NCBI GenBank assembly: GCA_027622655.1
Contig: JAQBYI010000017.1
Coordinates: 1-60,549 of the forward strand
DNA length: 60,549 nucleotides
DNA from: Gemmatimonadota bacterium
GTDB lineage: Bacteria; Gemmatimonadota; Gemmatimonadetes; Gemmatimonadales; Gemmatimonadaceae
Direction of reading: 5' to 3'
Below, piece by piece: positions 7,876 to 16,877 of the stretch. Position 1 is the stretch's first letter, and every line of letters begins with the position of its first letter. The translations under genes were made by a program, and so were the position numbers. The notes under the pieces are model-generated. The model searched no databases, was not told where the DNA came from, and saw only the letters and a list, made by a program, of their open reading frames with translations.

Positions 7876-9735
7876 GTGGCTCCCGTGCGAACCACCGACG
7901 GTGTCGTCGTCGGCGCAACGAGCGTCACTGCCGCGGCAGCGCATTACGTGCAATGGGATTCCGAGTTGAAACAGACTGTTGTAGCCGGCATTGCGATCGT
8001 TCTTGCCCTCGCCGCGCTCGCGGGCATTGGCGTGTACCGCATGGAAACGGGGCGCCGTGAGAGTGATGCTCAACTGGTCGCAGCCAGGGACGCTGCCGAA
8101 GCGACTGCCCGCTCACGAGGCGAGTTTCTCGCCAATATGAGCCACGAAATTCGGACGCCGCTCCATGGAGTGCTGGGCATGACCGAGGCGCTGCTCGCAT
8201 CGCCCCATACCGAAGCCGACCGTCGCTCGCTTTCCGTCATCAATCGGTCGGCGTCGTCGCTCCTTGGCATTCTCAACGACATTCTCGACTACTCCAAGCT
8301 CGAAGCCGGCCGCGTTGATCTCGTCAACGCGGCGTTCGATCCACGCGCGCTCGTCGACGACGTGTCGGATCTCTTTGCCGTGCGCGCAGAGGAGAAATCG
8401 CTCGACCTTGCCGTACAGGAAACGTCGCGTGCGGACCGCTGGCCCATCGGTGATGCCACTCGCATTCGACAGGTGCTGCTCAATCTCGTCGGAAACGCCG
8501 TCAAGTTCACTGAGGCAGGGAGTGTGCAGGTCGAGATCTCCACCGTGGCGATCGGCCGCAAGACAATCGCGCTTCGCATCGGTGTGCGCGACACCGGAAT
8601 CGGCATCGAGCAGGACGTCCAGGCACGCGTATTCGAACAGTTCTCGCAAGCGGAGACGTCAACGGCTCGTCGGTACGGTGGCACCGGGCTTGGCCTGACA
8701 ATCTCGCGCCAGCTCGTCGGGCTGATGGGCGGCGCGATATCGGTGACGAGCTCGCCAGGCAAGGGATCTGAGTTCGTCCTCAGCCTGCACCTTCCAGCCG
8801 CACAAATGGGCAGCGACCAACCGATCGTGCTTCCGTTCCCCGTTGGCCAGCGCGTGCTGATCTGCACGCCGCACCCGGCGACACTCGCGTCGCTCTCCGA
8901 GCTCTGCGCACGCGAGCGCCTGGTTGTCGAAGCGTGCACGACCGTAGATGACGCTCGTCGCGTTCTGGCGCGTGGCGAACGCGTAGCGGTCGCCTTCTGC
9001 GACGGATTTGGCGACGATCGCCACCCGCACCCGCTCAGCTCGTTCGACCCGCCGCTCGTGCTCCTGACGACGGTGCATCACCCGCTGAACAACTCCACGC
9101 TCTCGACGCTGGGCGCGGTTTCGCAGCTTCGGAGACCGGTACGGCAGGATCAATTTTCCGCGCTGATTGCGGATCTCGCCGCAGGTCGGCTCCAGGTGCC
9201 GCCCGCGGACAGCTCGCCGAAAGTGCCGCCGAAAGTGCCGCAGACGCACACGATTCCGATCATCGCCGAGTCGCAGAAGCCGGCAGAAATCGCCTCCGAC
9301 GCACCGCAAGTGCTGGTCGTCGATGACGTGGATCTCAACCTGCTCGTGGCACGCGCCATGCTCAGCTCGATGGGCGTGCGGGTCCTCACTGCCACTGGCG
9401 GTGAGCAAGCCCTGGAGTTGCTGAGCAAGGAGCGAATGGACCTCGTATTCATGGACTGCCATATGCCGAGCCTCGACGGCTACGAGGTCACCAGCAGCGT
9501 CAGGAGTTCGCCTGGGCCTAATCGAGACACGCCGATTGTGGCGCTCTCGGCCAGCGCGTTCGCCGAGGGTAAGGATCGGGCCATGGCGAGTGGAATGAAC
9601 GACTTCGCCACCAAGCCCATCGAACTCGACGCGCTGCGAAAAGTGCTGGCGCGCTGGACAACGGGCGCTGCTGCCGGGGTAACCGCCAGCCTGCCGGCTG
9701 GTGCGGCGATTGGCGCACCGGCGGGACCCAAGTGA
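7876..9735 (+). CDS. Hybrid sensor histidine kinase with receiver domain (C-terminal part after TAG)
   Basis: In order: a short piece of sensor domain, a membrane helix (VVAGIAIVLALAALAGIGVY, about residues 35-55), HisKA with the phospho-accepting His in NMSHEIRTPLHG (about 89), HATPase with N-box NLVGNAVKFT, G1 DTGIGI and G2 GGTGLGL, a degenerate receiver-like linker, then a receiver domain with VLVVDDVDLN, the phospho-acceptor Asp in MDCHMP (about 526) and the conserved Lys in ATKPI. Such proteins autophosphorylate and pass phosphate to their own receiver. No output regulator is adjacent. If translation really begins at GTG 7876 the protein lacks the first membrane helix and most of the sensor. 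The stop overlaps the next gene's start. Confidence 0.85.
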   Translation: MAPVRTTDGVVVGATSVTAAAAHYVQWDSELKQTVVAGIAIVLALAALAGIGVYRMETGRRESDAQLVAARDAAEATARSRGEFLANMSHEIRTPLHGVLGMTEALLASPHTEADRRSLSVINRSASSLLGILNDILDYSKLEAGRVDLVNAAFDPRALVDDVSDLFAVRAEEKSLDLAVQETSRADRWPIGDATRIRQVLLNLVGNAVKFTEAGSVQVEISTVAIGRKTIALRIGVRDTGIGIEQDVQARVFEQFSQAETSTARRYGGTGLGLTISRQLVGLMGGAISVTSSPGKGSEFVLSLHLPAAQMGSDQPIVLPFPVGQRVLICTPHPATLASLSELCARERLVVEACTTVDDARRVLARGERVAVAFCDGFGDDRHPHPLSSFDPPLVLLTTVHHPLNNSTLSTLGAVSQLRRPVRQDQFSALIADLAAGRLQVPPADSSPKVPPKVPQTHTIPIIAESQKPAEIASDAPQVLVVDDVDLNLLVARAMLSSMGVRVLTATGGEQALELLSKERMDLVFMDCHMPSLDGYEVTSSVRSSPGPNRDTPIVALSASAFAEGKDRAMASGMNDFATKPIELDALRKVLARWTTGAAAGVTASLPAGAAIGAPAGPK

Positions 9736-10763
9736 GCCCGCGCGTCGGCGGGTGGCGATCCTCGCCACTCATAGCAAACGTCCTGGTCCGTTCGCTCGTC
9801 TACTACGTGATTGCAGGTGGTATCGCGTGGCTGCTGCGCGCGTACACGCCCACAGCGTGGGGTGTGATGGGAGGGGGTGGGAGCGACCTCGGAATCTTCG
9901 GTAGTGGCGCCCCTTCGCGTGACGCGGCTGGAGACGGCGGCGCGAGCGCTCTCCCCGCTGTGGTCGCCATGGTCACGGCATTCATCACGGCGCTTCCGGT
10001 CGCGTGGATCTACACGCTCACGCGTAACAAGAAGGGGTACCAGCAGTCGGTCGTTCAGACACTGATCATCCTGCCGGTCGTCATCGCCGGCATCGTCGTA
10101 CTGGTCAAGCACTCAGTTGCGCTCGCGTTCTCGCTCGGCGGAATTGTTGCCGCCGTCCGGTTCCGAACGACGCTTGACGACACAAAGGATGCCGCAAACA
10201 TCTTCGTCGCCACCGGTATCGGTATGGCGGCGGCAGTCGCGCCGCCGGTGGCGTGGGTACTGTCCGGCTTGTACAACGTGCTCGCTGTGTTCCTTTGGCT
10301 GAGTGATTTCGGCAGAATGCCGGCTGCACTCGAGGGCAGTCGCGCGGAGAAGACTCTTGAGCGCGCGCTCGAGGTTGCGAACCGGACGGGAATGTTCGTG
10401 GCGAAGCTCGACGAGGAAGTGCTGGCGGAAATGGCGCCGGAGCAGCTCGAAGCGCTCGCCCAGCGCGCCTGGCGACAGCAAAAACGGTCCAGCGCCGACA
10501 TGAGCGACGAGGCCCGCCCCCTGCCCCAGTATCTGCTACGCATTCGCTGCACCGAGTTCGATGCAACGCGCACCGCCTGCGAGGCGCACTTCGACGGCTT
10601 GTTCGGGCGCTGGAAGTACGTGGGCAAGTCCAAGGAATCCGACGGATCACGGGTACTGGAGTACGCCGTCTCACCGCTCGAGACGGTCACTGTCGGCGTG
10701 ATCAAGGAAATCCTTCGCCGAGTACCCGGCGAGCTCGTGCAGGCCGTTGAACTGAAACAGTAG
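9732..10763 (+). CDS. DUF4956 domain-containing membrane protein
   Basis: The protein has 343 residues. The first two thirds hold four to five hydrophobic segments (LVYYVIAGGIAWLLRAY; VVAMVTAFITALPVAWIY; TLIILPVVIAGIVVLV; the GIVAAVRFRTTLDDTKDAANIF block; WVLSGLYNVLAVFLWL). The AVRFRT...D..D region is characteristic of DUF4956. A cytosolic C-terminal domain follows, ending GELVQAVELKQ. The function is not established. In other bacteria DUF4956 proteins often sit beside VTC-type polyphosphate polymerase or CotH-like proteins, and a CotH-like secreted protein is the next gene here. GTG at 9732 overlaps the kinase stop. Confidence 0.8.
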   Translation: MSPRVGGWRSSPLIANVLVRSLVYYVIAGGIAWLLRAYTPTAWGVMGGGGSDLGIFGSGAPSRDAAGDGGASALPAVVAMVTAFITALPVAWIYTLTRNKKGYQQSVVQTLIILPVVIAGIVVLVKHSVALAFSLGGIVAAVRFRTTLDDTKDAANIFVATGIGMAAAVAPPVAWVLSGLYNVLAVFLWLSDFGRMPAALEGSRAEKTLERALEVANRTGMFVAKLDEEVLAEMAPEQLEALAQRAWRQQKRSSADMSDEARPLPQYLLRIRCTEFDATRTACEAHFDGLFGRWKYVGKSKESDGSRVLEYAVSPLETVTVGVIKEILRRVPGELVQAVELKQ

Positions 10764-10817
10764 CCGACGTTGCCGATAGGCGCTCCACCCCCCGCCACTC
10801 ACCGCACCGGAGGATGC

Positions 10818-11873
10818 GTGCGCTCCAGGATGATCACGCTCGCCACGCTTGCCACGCTGGCCCTGACAGCGTCAGCAATCGCCGCGCCGTCAATTGCGCG
10901 AGCGCAACGATTGTTCCGGTCGACCGAGCCCGTCGAGCTCACGTTCACGATGTCGTTGAGGCAGTTCGTGCGCGAACGGGATTCGACGAAGCTCAACGAC
11001 TTCGGCGCCGAGATGGCGTATCGCGACTCCGCGGGGACTGAGGTCAGGATACCGGTGGAGCTTCGCGCGCGCGGTCATTTCCGGCGCCAGGCTCGTAACT
11101 GTGGGTTTCCACCGGTTCGCTGGGACGCAAAAAAACAGGACATCGAGGGGACGCTGTTTCAGGGCCTCACGCGCATGAAGATCACCACGAACTGCCGGCC
11201 GGGAAACGACGACTACGAGCAGTACGTCCTCGCCGAATACGCGATCTATCGCGCCTACCAGATCCTGAGCCCGCTCCATTTTCGCACCCGGCTCGCCCGC
11301 ATCACTTACAAGGATTCAGCGCAGGCCACGGCCGACGTGACGTCGTGGGCCATCCTCCGCGAGGACGACGACGAGATGGGGCGCGACAACAACATGCCGG
11401 TCCTCGACCAGCCGGGTGCGCTCTTCGACGACCTCGTCCAGAAACAGCTCATGACGACGACGCTGTTCGCCTACATGATCGGCAATACCGACGGGTCGAT
11501 CTCGGCGCTGCACAATATCGTGCTCCTTCGCGACACGACGTCATTCAGCATCCATCCAGTCATGTTTGACTTCGACTTTTCCGGCGTCATCAACGCGCGC
11601 TACGCCACGGCGCCGCCAAACCTCGGCATCCGGCGGGTGACCGACCGGCTGCACCGCGGGCCGTGCAAGACGGTCGAGGAGTGGAAGCCGATTTTCGAGC
11701 ATTTCCTGTCGAAGCGCGCGGCGATCGACAGCGTGTACGATGCGATCCCGCAGATGAACCCGTCCAAGGCGAAGGCGGCGAAGGATTACCTCGACGAGTT
11801 CTGGAAGATCATTGCCGATGACCGTCGTGCGAAGCGCGAGATCGCTGACCAATGCCAAAAAATCGGGATGTAG
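10818..11873 (+). CDS. Secreted CotH-kinase-like protein, hypothetical
   Basis: The GTG at 10818 gives a basic N-terminus and a signal peptide (MITLATLATLALTASAIAAP, then ARAQ). A purine-rich GGAGGA lies at 10809-10814; it is close to this GTG and far from the ATG at 10830, so the start is not certain. The mature domain has features reminiscent of CotH/spore-coat kinase folds: a GNTDGSISALHNIVLL block with Asn/Asp and a HPVMFDFDFSGVINARY block with an Asp-Phe-Asp motif. That assignment is an inference from motif spacing. DUF4956 upstream and DUF481 downstream form a same-strand trio with it, and the DUF481 frame begins inside its end. Confidence 0.6.
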   Translation: MRSRMITLATLATLALTASAIAAPSIARAQRLFRSTEPVELTFTMSLRQFVRERDSTKLNDFGAEMAYRDSAGTEVRIPVELRARGHFRRQARNCGFPPVRWDAKKQDIEGTLFQGLTRMKITTNCRPGNDDYEQYVLAEYAIYRAYQILSPLHFRTRLARITYKDSAQATADVTSWAILREDDDEMGRDNNMPVLDQPGALFDDLVQKQLMTTTLFAYMIGNTDGSISALHNIVLLRDTTSFSIHPVMFDFDFSGVINARYATAPPNLGIRRVTDRLHRGPCKTVEEWKPIFEHFLSKRAAIDSVYDAIPQMNPSKAKAAKDYLDEFWKIIADDRRAKREIADQCQKIGM

Positions 11874-11908
11874 TGACTATCACGTTCACGAAGTGGGCCG
11901 ATGTAGCC

Positions 11909-12634
11909 ATGAACCGGATTGGCGCGCTTTTCGCGCTCGGCGTGTTGCTCGCTATACCGCTCGCAGGGCAAGCGCCGGTCCCCGCGTGGACAATCGCTGG
12001 AACCGTTGACGCCGGATTCGTCAGCGCGACAGGGAATACCGATGTCACGACGATTACCCTCGGCAACAAGATTGGCGCGTCACGCGGACACTGGACCCTT
12101 CGACAATCGGCCGCCTATGTGTATGGCAAGAGCAGGGGCGTCGAGAGCGCGAATCAGCTAAGGGCGGGAACCCGCGCTGAATACGCGCTCAGCAACCGAT
12201 TCTCCGGGTTCGCCGCCGTCGTCTACGAACGCAACGCCTTCGCCGGCTTCGACCGCCGGATTGACGAACAGCTCGGTGTCCAGTGGCGGCCGATCAGCAC
12301 GGCCGCCGATAGCCTGATACTCGACGCCGGTGACCTCCTCACCCAGCAGGAGAACACCGACGGCACGAGCGAGCGATCGCCATCTGCGCGCGCAGCGCTT
12401 GGCTTCAAGCACATGTTCAAGGCCAGCACGTTTTTGACTCAGAACCTCGAATACGTGCTGAATCTTCAGGAGGAAGGCGCGTACCGCCTGAACGCGGAAA
12501 CCGCCGCCGTCGCGCCGCTGTCAACGCGCATCAGCATGAAAGTCGGCTACGTGCTCCAGTACAACAGCCGACCACCGTCGGCGTTCGGCACTACGGACCG
12601 AGTGCTGACCTCGGGTCTGCAGGTGTCGTTCTAG
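11909..12634 (+). CDS. DUF481 outer-membrane beta-barrel protein
   Basis: The ATG at 11909 yields a signal peptide (MNRIGALFALGVLLAIPLAG) and about 241 residues, after which repeated amphipathic strands run to the terminal Phe (TSGLQVSF) typical of barrels inserted by the Bam complex. GTVDAGFVSATGNTDVTTI is the recognisable DUF481 beginning (salt-induced outer-membrane protein/YdiY family). The role is unknown. It lies 36 bp downstream of the CotH-like gene and is probably in the same transcript. Confidence 0.8.
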   Translation: MNRIGALFALGVLLAIPLAGQAPVPAWTIAGTVDAGFVSATGNTDVTTITLGNKIGASRGHWTLRQSAAYVYGKSRGVESANQLRAGTRAEYALSNRFSGFAAVVYERNAFAGFDRRIDEQLGVQWRPISTAADSLILDAGDLLTQQENTDGTSERSPSARAALGFKHMFKASTFLTQNLEYVLNLQEEGAYRLNAETAAVAPLSTRISMKVGYVLQYNSRPPSAFGTTDRVLTSGLQVSF

Positions 12635-12647
12635 ACAGCTCGGATCG

Positions 12648-14978
12648 CTAAGGAACGACCCCGCCGCGCGGCCCCGCCGGCAAGTGCTCGTGGAGGTAGC
12701 GGGTCAGCAGGTTGTAGAGGTGCGTGCGCGTGTTCACGCCCTCGAAGATCCCGTGCGTCCGGTTCGGGTACTGCATCATCTGGAACGGCTTGTTCGCGGC
12801 AATCAGCTTGTTGATCAGCTGCTCCGTTCCTTGAAAGTGCACGTTGTCGTCCCCGGTCCCGTGCACCACGAGCAGGTCGCCCTTGAGGCCGTTCACGTAG
12901 TTGATCGGTGACGCGTCGAAGTACGCAGCGCTGTCGGTCTGCGGAAGCCCGACATAGCGCTCCTGATAGATCGTATCGTAGTTGTGCACGTCGGGCACCG
13001 GAGCGACCGACATCCCCATCGAGTAGACGTCAGGTGCGCGGAACATCAGGTGCAGCGTGGATGATCCTCCTCCGCTCCATCCCCACACGCCAATACGCGT
13101 GGAATCGACATACGGCCGCCGGGCAATGATGCGCGCTGCAGCGCTCTGTTCGTCAACGCGAAGTCCACCAATTCGGTTGAGCACGGCCTTTCGCCAGTCG
13201 CGTCCCTTCGGGCTCGGCGTGCCGCGCTGGTCTACGCTGGCCACGATGTACCCTTGCTGGGTGAGCATCACGTGCCAGAGCCAATCGGCCCCGCCGTACG
13301 CGTCGCGCACCGTGAGGGCCCACGGCTCGCCGTACACATGAAAGAGAATCGGGTATTTCTTGGTCGGATCGAAATCGGGCGGCTTCATCAGGTAGGCGTC
13401 GAGTTTCTGTCCGACCCCAATGTCTACCTGGAAGAATTCCATCTCACCTTGTTTCAGCTGCGCGATAGAGCGCTTGAGCGCTTCGTTGCCGGCCAGCGTC
13501 CTGGCAACTGTGTGCGATGGCAGCCGCACGAGCTCAGTGACCGACGGCGTTGCCCACGACGAGTAACTGTGAATTGCCCACTTGGCGCCCGGAGCGACAT
13601 CGTACGAGTGATCGCCGCGCGCGCCCGCGGGCGTGAGTCGCTCCGGCGCGCCGGAGCCATCGAGGCGCGTACGCCACAGGAACATCTGAGTACCGTTTTC
13701 CGGTGAGGCGTCAAAGTAGAGCCACCCGCCGGCCATGTCGATCCGCACGATCTTCATCACGTCGTAGTCGCCCTTCGTGACGAGCTGAAGCTCTCCGGCG
13801 CGGTTCACAAGCCAGGCGTGGCGCCAGCCATCGCGCTCGGTCACCCAGATGAAGCGAGAGTTATCGGCGGTCCAGTGAAGTGACGGCCCGGGGCCCCATC
13901 CGGTGTGGTCGTCATAGATGTCAATCCACGCACTGTCGCGATCCACAAGGACCGACCGGACGTTTCCGGTGGACGCCGTGGCAAACCAGAGCGTGTTGAC
14001 GTTCTGGCGGCGATTCAGCTGCTGAATGGCGAGCTCGGTGCTGTTCGCAGCCCAGTCCATTCGGGCGACGTAGTTGTTGCGCGGATCACCTGGCACCTTC
14101 ATCCACGTGGTGGCGCCGCCCGCTGAGCTCACTACGCCAATGCGGGCCGCCGAGTTCGTGGTGCCCGCCTTGGGATACTGGATCGGCGTGACGAACGAGT
14201 ACAGTGAGTCTGTGTTGTTGATCAACAAGAAATCGCGCACGCCCTTGGCGTCGAGCTGCCAGTACGCAATGCGGGAGCCGTCCGGGCTCCACCGAAATCC
14301 GTCGCGCATGCCGAGTTCTTCTTCGTAGACCCAGTCGAACGTGCCGTTGATCGTTGTGTTCGACCCGTCGGTGGTGAGCGCAACGATCGGCCCGCCGCCG
14401 GTGGGTTCCACGTAGATGTTGTGCTCGCGCAGGTAGGCCACTCGGTTGCCATCAGGCGAAAACTTTGCGAATTGCAACGTCGAGGGCTTCGTCTTCGCTG
14501 CGGCGCCACCCAACTGGCGGATTTGCCTGGTGGCGAGGTCGACGACCCAGAAATCACCTCGGGTATTCCCGCGCCAGACACGTGCACTGTTGGTGAACAC
14601 GAGGAGACGCGTGTGATCCGCGCTCCACTCGTAGTCCTCTATGTCGATCGAGACTGTGTCGCCCTGCGGGGTGAGCAGGCCGGCGTCGACTATGACCGTG
14701 GCGTTCCCGGTCGCCGCGTCCACACGCACGAGCTGCGTGCCCCTGCCGCCCGGCACAGCCTCGACCGCGGTGTACGTGCTGTCGTCGAGCCAGCGGGCCT
14801 CGCCAAAGCCCCGGCCGGCGAAGTCTCGGGTGTTGTAGATGCGCTCGACCGTTACCAGGGACGGGTCCGATCGGTCCGGTTGCCGCTGCTGCTGGGCTCC
14901 GGCCGTGGACAGCGATAGGGCGGAGATTGCGGCCACGATAGCAAGCCGCCTGCAACGCTCGGAACGCAATACGGGCAT
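12648..14978 (-). CDS. Secreted dipeptidyl-peptidase IV family serine peptidase (S9B)
   Basis: The start at ATG 14978 is chosen because it opens a signal peptide (RRLAIVAAISALSLSTAGAQ) and gives 776 residues, the usual DPP-IV size. The N-terminal two thirds is a beta-propeller; the C-terminal alpha/beta hydrolase carries the nucleophile in GWSGGG (about residue 634), the Asp in GTGDDNVHF (about 708) and the His in RTHGIF (about 740). EEELGMRDGFRW matches the Glu-Glu motif that binds the substrate N-terminus in DPP-IV. It should release Xaa-Pro dipeptides in the periplasm or outside the cell. Confidence 0.93.
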   Translation of the reverse strand: MPVLRSERCRRLAIVAAISALSLSTAGAQQQRQPDRSDPSLVTVERIYNTRDFAGRGFGEARWLDDSTYTAVEAVPGGRGTQLVRVDAATGNATVIVDAGLLTPQGDTVSIDIEDYEWSADHTRLLVFTNSARVWRGNTRGDFWVVDLATRQIRQLGGAAAKTKPSTLQFAKFSPDGNRVAYLREHNIYVEPTGGGPIVALTTDGSNTTINGTFDWVYEEELGMRDGFRWSPDGSRIAYWQLDAKGVRDFLLINNTDSLYSFVTPIQYPKAGTTNSAARIGVVSSAGGATTWMKVPGDPRNNYVARMDWAANSTELAIQQLNRRQNVNTLWFATASTGNVRSVLVDRDSAWIDIYDDHTGWGPGPSLHWTADNSRFIWVTERDGWRHAWLVNRAGELQLVTKGDYDVMKIVRIDMAGGWLYFDASPENGTQMFLWRTRLDGSGAPERLTPAGARGDHSYDVAPGAKWAIHSYSSWATPSVTELVRLPSHTVARTLAGNEALKRSIAQLKQGEMEFFQVDIGVGQKLDAYLMKPPDFDPTKKYPILFHVYGEPWALTVRDAYGGADWLWHVMLTQQGYIVASVDQRGTPSPKGRDWRKAVLNRIGGLRVDEQSAAARIIARRPYVDSTRIGVWGWSGGGSSTLHLMFRAPDVYSMGMSVAPVPDVHNYDTIYQERYVGLPQTDSAAYFDASPINYVNGLKGDLLVVHGTGDDNVHFQGTEQLINKLIAANKPFQMMQYPNRTHGIFEGVNTRTHLYNLLTRYLHEHLPAGPRGGVVP

Positions 14979-15167
14979 CAGAAAAGCCTCGCCTGACGTG
15001 TAGGAGAGAAATCCACGGAACAGCCGACAGGAACGGCCCATAGGAAGATGCTCCGCGACAAGTCCTAATATGTAGCTCCACCAACCACTGCGGGCGTGCA
15101 GCCCGACCTCAGTTGTACCCGGGCGCAGCGGATTCGCTTGTCGCGCACGAGTCGGCGGCAGCAACAC

Positions 15168-15236
15168 GGTTGTGGACCCGGTTGTGGCCCGGTTGTGGCC
15201 CGGTTGTGGCCCGGTTGTGGCCCGGTTGTGGCCCGG
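15168..15236. repeat. 11-bp tandem repeat array (unit GGTTGTGGCCC)
   Basis: One degenerate 12-base copy (15168-15179) is followed by five perfect 11-base copies from 15180 to 15234. The array lies between the pilin terminator and the start of the DPP-IV gene (minus strand), in the expected promoter/leader region of the latter. Two other intergenic arrays in the window also have an 11-bp unit. Confidence 0.95.
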
Positions 15237-15255
15237 GACGGGTAGTGGCAGTGAA

Positions 15256-15293
15256 TTGAAGAAGGCGCCTCCCACAGGAGGCGCCTTCTTCAA
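15256..15293 (-). terminator. Perfect 17-bp hairpin terminator downstream of the pilin gene
   Basis: Arms 15256-15272 (TTGAAGAAGGCGCCTCC) and 15277-15293 are exact inverted repeats with a four-base loop. Both ends are A/T-rich, so the hairpin could work in both directions, but only the minus-strand pilin gene ends nearby (15323). Confidence 0.8.
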
Positions 15294-15322
15294 TAAGCGT
15301 ATTCAGACCATTGAGGCCGAAA

Positions 15323-15694
15323 CTAGCAGACCGGCTCGCCTTCGTTCGTGGCGGTGCCGCCAACTGCGATGGCGCACGTCTTGGCCGTAGACGTATGAGA
15401 CGACGTCGCAGCCCAGCCCGTGTTCGTAACCGTGCCGATCGTGACCGTCACGCCGCTCGACGCGCGGTACGTCGTGCCCAGCGCCGTCGTGCTCGAGCCG
15501 TACGTGCTGTTGTTGTCCGAGAAGTACGCTTCCTGCGCGGTAATCAGGTTGCGCAGATCCGACTTCATCGAGGCGATGTACGCCTTTTCCTTCGTGTTCG
15601 CGAACTTCGGAATCGCGATTGCAGCAAGAATGCCGATGATGACGACCACAATCAGCAGCTCAATCAGGGTAAAGCCCTTCTTCTTTGTGCGCAT
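15323..15694 (-). CDS. Type IV pilin / pseudopilin (PilA-like)
   Basis: The 123-residue protein begins MRTKKKGFTLIELLIVVVII. It has a short basic leader, prepilin peptidase cleavage after Gly before Phe, Glu at +5 and a long hydrophobic helix. The C-terminal half is Ser/Thr/Gly-rich with two cysteines (TCAIAV and EPVC) able to form the disulfide loop seen in major pilins. A strong ribosome binding site AAAGGA precedes the ATG. A perfect terminator follows, so it is probably monocistronic and well expressed. Prepilin peptidase and assembly ATPases are not in the window; the only related gene is the distant GspF-like one. Confidence 0.92.
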   Translation of the reverse strand: MRTKKKGFTLIELLIVVVIIGILAAIAIPKFANTKEKAYIASMKSDLRNLITAQEAYFSDNNSTYGSSTTALGTTYRASSGVTVTIGTVTNTGWAATSSHTSTAKTCAIAVGGTATNEGEPVC

Positions 15695-16011
15695 GTGCCG
15701 ATCCTTTCAGAGGCTGCCGGGTCGTGAGAACGGCGATATGCCGGAGCCACGCAGACGGCGACGCGCCACGACTGTCGGCTCGCCGAAGGCTACTTGAGGC
15801 AAGTTCCGCGCTCGCCGTGCCACGTTCATAATGCCATTGCTGCCAACGACTTATGAGATGTGGAGAAATCGCGACGGCTGAATGGCTGGTGCAATACGAT
15901 GGCATCGTGGCGTTGTGCCACGCCGCTCGGACTCCGGCGGCGGCCCGGATATGGCAAGGATGGTCGCCCCACTAGACGGTTCGGGCGAGGATCGTTGACC
16001 AAAACGCAAAA
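15695..16011. other. Intergenic leader/promoter region upstream of the pilin
   Basis: About 315 bases lie between the pilin start and the tRNA-Gln terminator. I see the pilin ribosome binding site (within 15696-15710) and a short CGTGGC/GCCACG hairpin near 15906-15922. No protein-coding frame looks real, and no sigma-54-type GG-N10-GC element with correct spacing is evident. Confidence 0.5.
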
Positions 16012-16037
16012 ACGGCCGCCCCGTCGGGGGCGGCCGT
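16012..16037 (-). terminator. Terminator downstream of tRNA-Gln
   Basis: An 11-bp GC-rich hairpin, ACGGCCGCCCC/GGGGCGGCCGT with loop GTCG, is followed on the minus strand by TTTTTGCGTTTT. It sits 23 bases beyond the 3' end of the tRNA. Confidence 0.8.
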
Positions 16038-16059
16038 CCTCGTTCGTGATTGTGCTGAG

Positions 16060-16132
16060 TTGCCCCTCCTGGGATCGAACCAGGACTCTTCTGCTCCAGA
16101 GGCAGACGTGTTGCCAGTTACACCAAGGGGCA
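16060..16132 (-). tRNA. tRNA-Gln (anticodon CTG)
   Basis: The reverse complement folds as a cloverleaf. The acceptor stem TGCCCCT/AGGGGCA is fully paired. The anticodon stem TCTGC/GCAGA holds a seven-base loop CTCTGGA with CTG at positions 34-36. The T arm contains GGTTCGATCC. The discriminator is A, and CCA is not encoded. Confidence 0.95.
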
Positions 16133-16239
16133 AAGAATCGACCTTGGGGAAACGCTCCCCACGTGCTCGGCCGGTCAGGAAAAGTACCGTTCGCGGGAGA
16201 GCCAATCAAGGCGCGCCGCAATTCAATTATGTTCTACCC

Positions 16240-16767
16240 ATGACAACAGATCCGCGTTTCCCGGCAGGGAAGTTCCACGCCCCCGACTCGTACACCGACG
16301 CATCCCGCGCTGCGGCAGTCGCCGCTATCGCCGCACTCCCGGCCAACGTCCGCAAGGCGGTCTCGGGGCTGTCTGACACGCAGCTCGATACACCATACCG
16401 CGACGGTGGCTGGACGGTGCGGCAGGTAGTTCACCATCTCGCCGACTCCCACGCGAACGCTTACATCCGCATGAAGTTCGCGCGCACGGAAGACAAACCG
16501 ACCGTCAAACCGTACGACGAGGCCGTATGGGCGGAACTCCCCGACGCGAAGACCGGTGACGTCGAGTGGTCACTCTCGATACTCGATGGCATGCACGCCC
16601 GATGGTCGACGCTGCTGCGTTCCTTCTCGGCAGCAGAATTCGCTCGTGTCTGGGTCCATCCGGAGTACGGTGAACGCAATCTCGACTGGATGACCGAGAT
16701 ATACGCGTGGCACTCCCGGCATCATACGGCGCACATCACGGAACTCAGGAAGAAAAAAGACTGGTAG
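16240..16767 (+). CDS. DinB-superfamily putative metal-dependent hydrolase (YfiT-like)
   Basis: The protein has 175 residues. The histidines of VVHHLADSHANAY (about residues 62-70) and of WHSRHHTAHITELR near the C-terminus are the metal-binding positions of the YfiT/DinB four-helix fold. The ATG at 16240 is chosen because an earlier in-frame start would run through the tRNA-Gln gene. YfiT-like proteins bind a divalent metal; the substrate is not established. The stop codon TAG (16765) is the first three bases of an interspersed repeat. Confidence 0.85.
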   Translation: MTTDPRFPAGKFHAPDSYTDASRAAAVAAIAALPANVRKAVSGLSDTQLDTPYRDGGWTVRQVVHHLADSHANAYIRMKFARTEDKPTVKPYDEAVWAELPDAKTGDVEWSLSILDGMHARWSTLLRSFSAAEFARVWVHPEYGERNLDWMTEIYAWHSRHHTAHITELRKKKDW

Positions 16768-16865
16768 ACAGCAGACGGTGTACGGCTCACGGCGGTTGGT
16801 CGTGCGCATAGCCGGCAACCGTCAGCCGTCAACTGTGAGCTGTCCACTCGCCGTTGTCGTTGCCG
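16765..16865 (+). repeat. Interspersed ~95-bp repeat, copy A
   Basis: It begins TAGACAGCAGACGG and ends CCACTCGCCGTTGTCGTTG. It shares order and most bases with copies at 17213-17310 (inverted) and 18299-18392. The repeat is rich in short ACGGC/GCCGT inversions and could fold. It starts exactly at the stop codon of the YfiT-like gene. Confidence 0.8.
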
Positions 16866-16877
16866 TTAAAAGAGAAA

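Noticed and set aside
15168-15236. CRISPR array
   Set aside because: Units are contiguous 11-mers with no spacers, and no cas genes are in the window.
15800-15870. Sigma-54 promoter for the pilin gene
   Set aside because: TGGC-like elements exist, but the GG to GC spacing is not the required ten bases.
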